NCBI GenBank assembly: GCA_964604015.1
Contig: CAZRXF010000012.1
Span: 262,187 to 326,186 of the forward strand
From: CANNBR01 sp964604015
Lineage (GTDB): Bacteria; Babelota; Babeliae; Babelales; CAIQNR01
Direction of reading: 5' to 3'
Length of the DNA: 64,000 nt
How positions within the stretch are numbered: position 1 is the first letter of the stretch; the number at the start of each line of letters is the position of its first letter. The position numbers were made by a program, and so were the translations under genes. Shown in pieces: positions 60,956 through 64,000 of the stretch. The notes below the pieces were generated by a model. That model was not told the DNA's origin, made no database searches, and saw nothing but the letters and a program-made list of their open reading frames with translations.

Positions 60956-61656
60956 AAAAAATCATCCTTTTTATGATCGCAGCTGGATGGGCGAATCTCT
61001 CAGCTGATGTACTACAAGAAACGTTTTTAAAGGCTGGAGCGCAGTATGAGCAAGGACATATAAAGCAGGCGCTTGAGCTGTATGAAAAAGTAGACACTTC
61101 TTATCCGTCAGTTTTTTATAACCGAGGCCTTTGTCAGTATGCATTGGGCGCATACCCTCAGGCGCTTGCAGATTTTCGTCGGGCACAAAGAACGGGCAAC
61201 AAAGAACTGTTTAGTAAAGCATCACAAGCAGTTGCGCTTACTCAAAAAAAATTGGGAATTGCTCCTGATTCATTTATTTTCCATGCACAGATGGCTGCGC
61301 ACACCATTTTTTCCGGTGATCTTGTAAGAGCGCTCGTGATTGCCTTGTTCATACTGCTGGCATTACTTGTCGTGTTCCGTCGTTACACCGTTAAGCAGCT
61401 TGTAGCGTTGGCAGGTTTGATTATCGGTTTAGGAAGTTGTTGTGCCTATGACTATTGGTTTTCTCGACAACGCTATGGAGTGGTTGTTGCAAAGCAGGCA
61501 CTCTTGTATGCAGGGCCCGATAAAGAATTTCATCGAGTGGGGGAAGTTCCTGCGGGGCAGCAAGTAAAAGTGGTACAACAGGATCAATCATGGTATAAAG
61601 TGTACTTTCGTCCTGAAGTGGGGTGGGTGGAACAGGGTGACCTTGAACTGTTTTGA
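60952..61656 (+). CDS. batE: TPR and SH3 protein, BatE-like
   Basis: A 234-residue protein: signal peptide, TPRs (KAGAQYEQGHIKQALELYEK; VFYNRGLCQYALGAYPQALADF), two membrane segments (LVIALFILLALLVVF; VALAGLIIGLGSCCAYDYWF) and a C-terminal SH3b-like domain (LLYAGPDKEFHRVGEVPAGQQV ... VYFRPEVGWVEQGDLEL). SH3b domains often bind cell wall. It overlaps batD by 4 nt. Confidence 0.86.
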   Translation: MKKIILFMIAAGWANLSADVLQETFLKAGAQYEQGHIKQALELYEKVDTSYPSVFYNRGLCQYALGAYPQALADFRRAQRTGNKELFSKASQAVALTQKKLGIAPDSFIFHAQMAAHTIFSGDLVRALVIALFILLALLVVFRRYTVKQLVALAGLIIGLGSCCAYDYWFSRQRYGVVVAKQALLYAGPDKEFHRVGEVPAGQQVKVVQQDQSWYKVYFRPEVGWVEQGDLELF

Positions 61657-61670
61657 TAGGGGTAGAAACA

Positions 61671-62645
61671 TTGAGCAAAGAAAAGATGCATGAAGGGCAG
61701 TTTGTGAAGCGCCTCTGCTTTGCAGGAGGTGTGGTAGCGGCGGTTGTTTTCGTCCTCCTTGTTATGGAATATCGGGCGCTTAACAGTACTGCCGAGCAGG
61801 TTCTCAAACTGAAAGAAGAGTATCGATCGTACGTGATGGCGCTCAAACGTGCCTTACGAGAAAAAGCACGAGACGCTGAAAAAGATGAAAAATCAGACGT
61901 AAAAAAAAACTCCATACCTGAAGATGTAGACTTTTCTCCTTTCATGACAACGCAGCCTTTGGTTGATAGCGAATACCCCCAAGAGACCTTTCTGGTGGTC
62001 AATCGCGATCCGCGTTACTTGCGAGCTGGCGCGGTGGAATATGCAAAGCGGTACAACATGGACCAGGTTCTTGCCAAAATGTTCGATACTGACCAGTGGC
62101 AAGAGCAGGTTCCCCGAAAAAAAGTACGTGGTGCGGGTCGGCGCCGTTCAAGAAAGGGAAAGCAGCGAATTATTCAGGGAGCACCAAGTCGCGCAGTAGT
62201 TTTTGAAAAGGAACCGCTTGTTGCAAAAGCTGATCGCGACTTTCTTTTTTCATCGCCGATTGAACGCTCAAAATATTGGTTGAGTTCCCCGTTTGGTCCT
62301 CGCAAAGTTGGGAAGCATGCATGGAAATTCCATTACGGTATTGACATGGCTTGTCCACGAGGAACGCCTGTCTATGCAGCTGCATCGGGTATTGTGGTTG
62401 AGTCGTATTATCACAATGGGTGGGGCAACTGTATCGTTATTCTTCACAATCATAAATATAAAACTCGGTATGCCCATTTGCATACGCGTCATGTCAAGGC
62501 AGGACAAGAAGTTGCTCGTGGCAAGATGATCGGTCTTGTTGGTTCCACTGGTGCAGTGCGGTCACGGGGTAACGATGCTTCACATCTTCATTTTGAAGTC
62601 TACTCCTATGGAAGGCGAGTAAACCCACTTTCAGTGCTTATTTAA
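61671..62645 (+). CDS. M23-family metallopeptidase, membrane-anchored
   Basis: A 324-residue protein with one N-terminal membrane helix (LCFAGGVVAAVVFVLLVM), a coiled-coil-like linker, a basic stretch (RGAGRRRSRKGKQR) and a C-terminal M23 domain: HYGIDMACPRGTPVYAAASG (His221, Asp225) and HLHFEVYS (His305, His307), the zinc ligands and catalytic His. It cuts peptidoglycan cross-bridges or activates amidases. I choose the TTG at 61671 because AGGGG lies eight bases upstream; ATG 61686 is an alternative. Confidence 0.87.
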   Translation: MSKEKMHEGQFVKRLCFAGGVVAAVVFVLLVMEYRALNSTAEQVLKLKEEYRSYVMALKRALREKARDAEKDEKSDVKKNSIPEDVDFSPFMTTQPLVDSEYPQETFLVVNRDPRYLRAGAVEYAKRYNMDQVLAKMFDTDQWQEQVPRKKVRGAGRRRSRKGKQRIIQGAPSRAVVFEKEPLVAKADRDFLFSSPIERSKYWLSSPFGPRKVGKHAWKFHYGIDMACPRGTPVYAAASGIVVESYYHNGWGNCIVILHNHKYKTRYAHLHTRHVKAGQEVARGKMIGLVGSTGAVRSRGNDASHLHFEVYSYGRRVNPLSVLI

Positions 62646-62673
62646 GAGCAAAAGTGGCGTGGTAAGGGAAATC

Positions 62674-62682
62674 TGGTATAGT
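62674..62682 (+). promoter_or_regulatory. Extended -10 promoter of lepB
   Basis: TGGTATAGT: TG-N-TATAGT, about 45 bases before the lepB ATG at 62728. Confidence 0.55.
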
Positions 62683-62727
62683 TCTAGGTGAGCTGGTTAG
62701 TTGTAAGTTTTCTAAGGAGCTGTGTCT

Positions 62728-63594
62728 ATGATGCAAAAAATTCGAGAGTTCATTCGGTGGTGGAATCGCCCTAACAAAAGTGTAGTTGCCGATTATGCGC
62801 AAACGTTGGTGTGGTTGTTGCCGCTTGCGTTTGTCATTCGTACCTGGGGATATGGCTTGTACCGTGTGCCAAGTGGTTCGATGGAAACAACCATGCTCGT
62901 TGGGGAAATGTTTTTTGCAGACAAATTCACGTACACCTTCCGCAAGCCTCGGCATGGAGAAATTATTACGTTCAATGAACCGGTGTACAAATACTCAGAT
63001 AACAAGGTCGTGCGGTTATGGGAGCACTACATTTGGGGCCCAGAAAATTGGACTAAGCGCGTGATTGGTATTCCGGGTGATCATATCGAAGGTAAAATCG
63101 AGGATGGTAAGCCGGTGGTGTATCGCAACGGACAAAAACTAGATGAGCCGTACGTTAACAAGTATCCATTGGTGCCAGTTGATCTTCATACACAAACGTT
63201 CCGTTCCTATGACCCTCAATGCAGTTATGAAAATCAGCCATTCTATCAAATGAACGGATTGTTGGTAAAACAGATACAGCGACGCTTTACAGCTGCTGGG
63301 TATGAAGCAGAACGTGTCCCAGGAACGCCGGTTGATGGTATCCTGCCTCAAACTGATGTGTACAATGTGCACCTTGGTCCTGATCAGTATTGGGCGATGG
63401 GTGACAACCGTTTAGGAAGTTGGGACAGCCGCGGATGGGGTCCGTTGGATGGTAAGCTTATTCATGGAAAGATAGCATTTCGTATCTTCTCTATAGATAC
63501 TTCGGCCAGTTGGTTGATCTTTGATCTTCTGTTGCACCCGATATCGTTCTGGACGAGGTTTAGATGGTCTCGTTTCTTGCAAATTGTATCGTAG
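62728..63594 (+). CDS. lepB: Signal peptidase I
   Basis: A 288-residue S26 peptidase. The catalytic dyad is Ser51 in VPSGSMETT and Lys110 in WTKRVIGIPGD; box E appears as AMGDNRLGSWDSRGWGPL. One or two N-terminal membrane segments (LVWLLPLAFVIRTWGYG). It removes signal peptides from the many exported proteins encoded around it. AAGGAG lies eight bases before the ATG at 62728; a GTG at 62722 is possible but closer than usual. Confidence 0.95.
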   Translation: MMQKIREFIRWWNRPNKSVVADYAQTLVWLLPLAFVIRTWGYGLYRVPSGSMETTMLVGEMFFADKFTYTFRKPRHGEIITFNEPVYKYSDNKVVRLWEHYIWGPENWTKRVIGIPGDHIEGKIEDGKPVVYRNGQKLDEPYVNKYPLVPVDLHTQTFRSYDPQCSYENQPFYQMNGLLVKQIQRRFTAAGYEAERVPGTPVDGILPQTDVYNVHLGPDQYWAMGDNRLGSWDSRGWGPLDGKLIHGKIAFRIFSIDTSASWLIFDLLLHPISFWTRFRWSRFLQIVS

Positions 63595-63614
63595 TGCGCC
63601 CTGTCAAAAGAAAT

Positions 63615-63643
63615 TTGGCAGAAGGTGAGTATTATGCTAAAGT
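63615..63643 (+). promoter_or_regulatory. Promoter of the 63674 lipoprotein gene, overlapping an inverted repeat
   Basis: TTGGCA (63615-63620), a 17-base spacer and TAAAGT (63638-63643). The -35 is part of an inverted repeat (CTGTCAAA at 63601-63608 and TTTGGCAG at 63614-63621, one G-U pair), a possible operator. Confidence 0.5.
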
Positions 63644-63673
63644 TATCCAACGTTTGAAATAAAAGGGGTGCCT

Positions 63674-64000
63674 ATGAAGAACGGTCTCTGTGTAAAAAAT
63701 ATAAGAAGCACAAGATCTTTTTTTGCTGGTGTGGCGGTTGCTTCTCTTCTCGTTTTTTCTGGATGCGAATTTGGGAAAAAGAAGGAAAAAGAGAAAGCGC
63801 TACTGGTAGTAAATGTGCTTGCTAAAGATCTGTATGATGATTGTCATATTCCAGGTTCTATTCAAGTCGACTTTGATAAAGTTGCTGAAGTTTCCAAGGG
63901 GTGGTCAAAGTCTACGAAGATTGTGGCGTACTGTGCGAACTACGCATGTACGGCCAGTGCAGTTGTTGCTCGTGATTTGAAGGCGCAAGGGTTCGATGCT
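63674..64000 (+). CDS. Rhodanese-like lipoprotein (3' end outside window)
   Basis: The frame is open from ATG 63674 (AAGGGG five bases upstream) to the window end, 109 codons visible. The N terminus is a lipoprotein signal ending VFSGC (lipobox Cys about residue 31), then a Lys-rich linker and a rhodanese-like start: LLVVNVLAKDLYDDCHIPGSIQVDF and VAYCANYACTASAVVARDLKAQG. The Cys in YCANYAC is the likely catalytic residue. Probably a periplasmic sulfur-transfer or sulfide-handling protein. Confidence 0.8.
   Translation, partial: MKNGLCVKNIRSTRSFFAGVAVASLLVFSGCEFGKKKEKEKALLVVNVLAKDLYDDCHIPGSIQVDFDKVAEVSKGWSKSTKIVAYCANYACTASAVVARDLKAQGFDA

Noticed and set aside
1..64000. CRISPR arrays, insertion sequences, prophage and integrase genes
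   Set aside because: No regularly spaced direct repeats, transposase or integrase motifs were seen.

Overview
The window looks like part of the chromosome of a reduced, host-associated Gram-negative bacterium. I favour the phylum Candidatus Dependentiae (TM6). The reasons are the many short lineage-specific secreted proteins, several ankyrin-like; the HAD-like paralogues; an outer membrane assembly factor (BamA); importers for polyamines and amino acids; and almost no biosynthetic pathways. The placement is inference, because no 16S gene or phylogenetic marker set was compared. Base composition is moderate (mid-40s percent G+C by eye, not computed). I saw no insertion sequence, prophage, CRISPR array, tRNA or rRNA.

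Layout. 1-4 kb: the end of an unknown gene, then three secreted HAD-like paralogues and one cytosolic HAD phosphatase. 4-10 kb: envelope genes (uppS, a PASTA-domain protein, a possible MreD-like protein, class A PBP), two Pro/Ala-rich secreted proteins and rnpB. 10-13.5 kb: a large unknown secreted protein and a delta-60 repeat beta-propeller. 13.6-16.4 kb: a minus-strand operon tmk-holB-DUF721-murG in which every junction is a 4-nt overlap. 16.5-24.7 kb: two GT4 glycosyltransferases, two ankyrin-like secreted proteins, a cysteine synthase-like enzyme, and folC-(subunit I-like)-atpB-atpE. 24.9-28.3 kb: tsaC, a prepilin peptidase, rbfA, rpsU and an outer membrane protein. 28.4-36.3 kb: an APC permease, an unassigned GC-rich structured segment, small proteins, gltX, and an ABC exporter with one ATPase and three paralogous permeases. 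36.3-38.6 kb: secreted proteins of unknown function. 38.8-46.6 kb: bamA and potABCD behind a His-rich membrane protein. 46.9-55.9 kb: metG, a heparinase II/III-like protein, secreted ankyrin-like proteins, topA, plsC. 56-64 kb: a batABCDE-type operon, an M23 peptidase, signal peptidase I and a truncated rhodanese-like lipoprotein.

How it fits together. UppS, MurG, PBP1A, the M23 peptidase, PASTA protein, BamA, PlsC and signal peptidase point to a maintained diderm envelope with peptidoglycan. Polyamine and amino acid importers suggest nutrients are taken from a host. The signal-peptide proteins are candidates for periplasmic or host-facing roles.

Most noteworthy: an atpE-like gene encoding four fused c-subunit hairpins, one of which has Gln in place of the ion-binding Glu; a tandem of secreted HAD proteins that have all lost the second motif I aspartate; two unassigned structured RNA candidates (29781-29931 and 32948-33080); and an rnpB whose 5' end overlaps a coding sequence.
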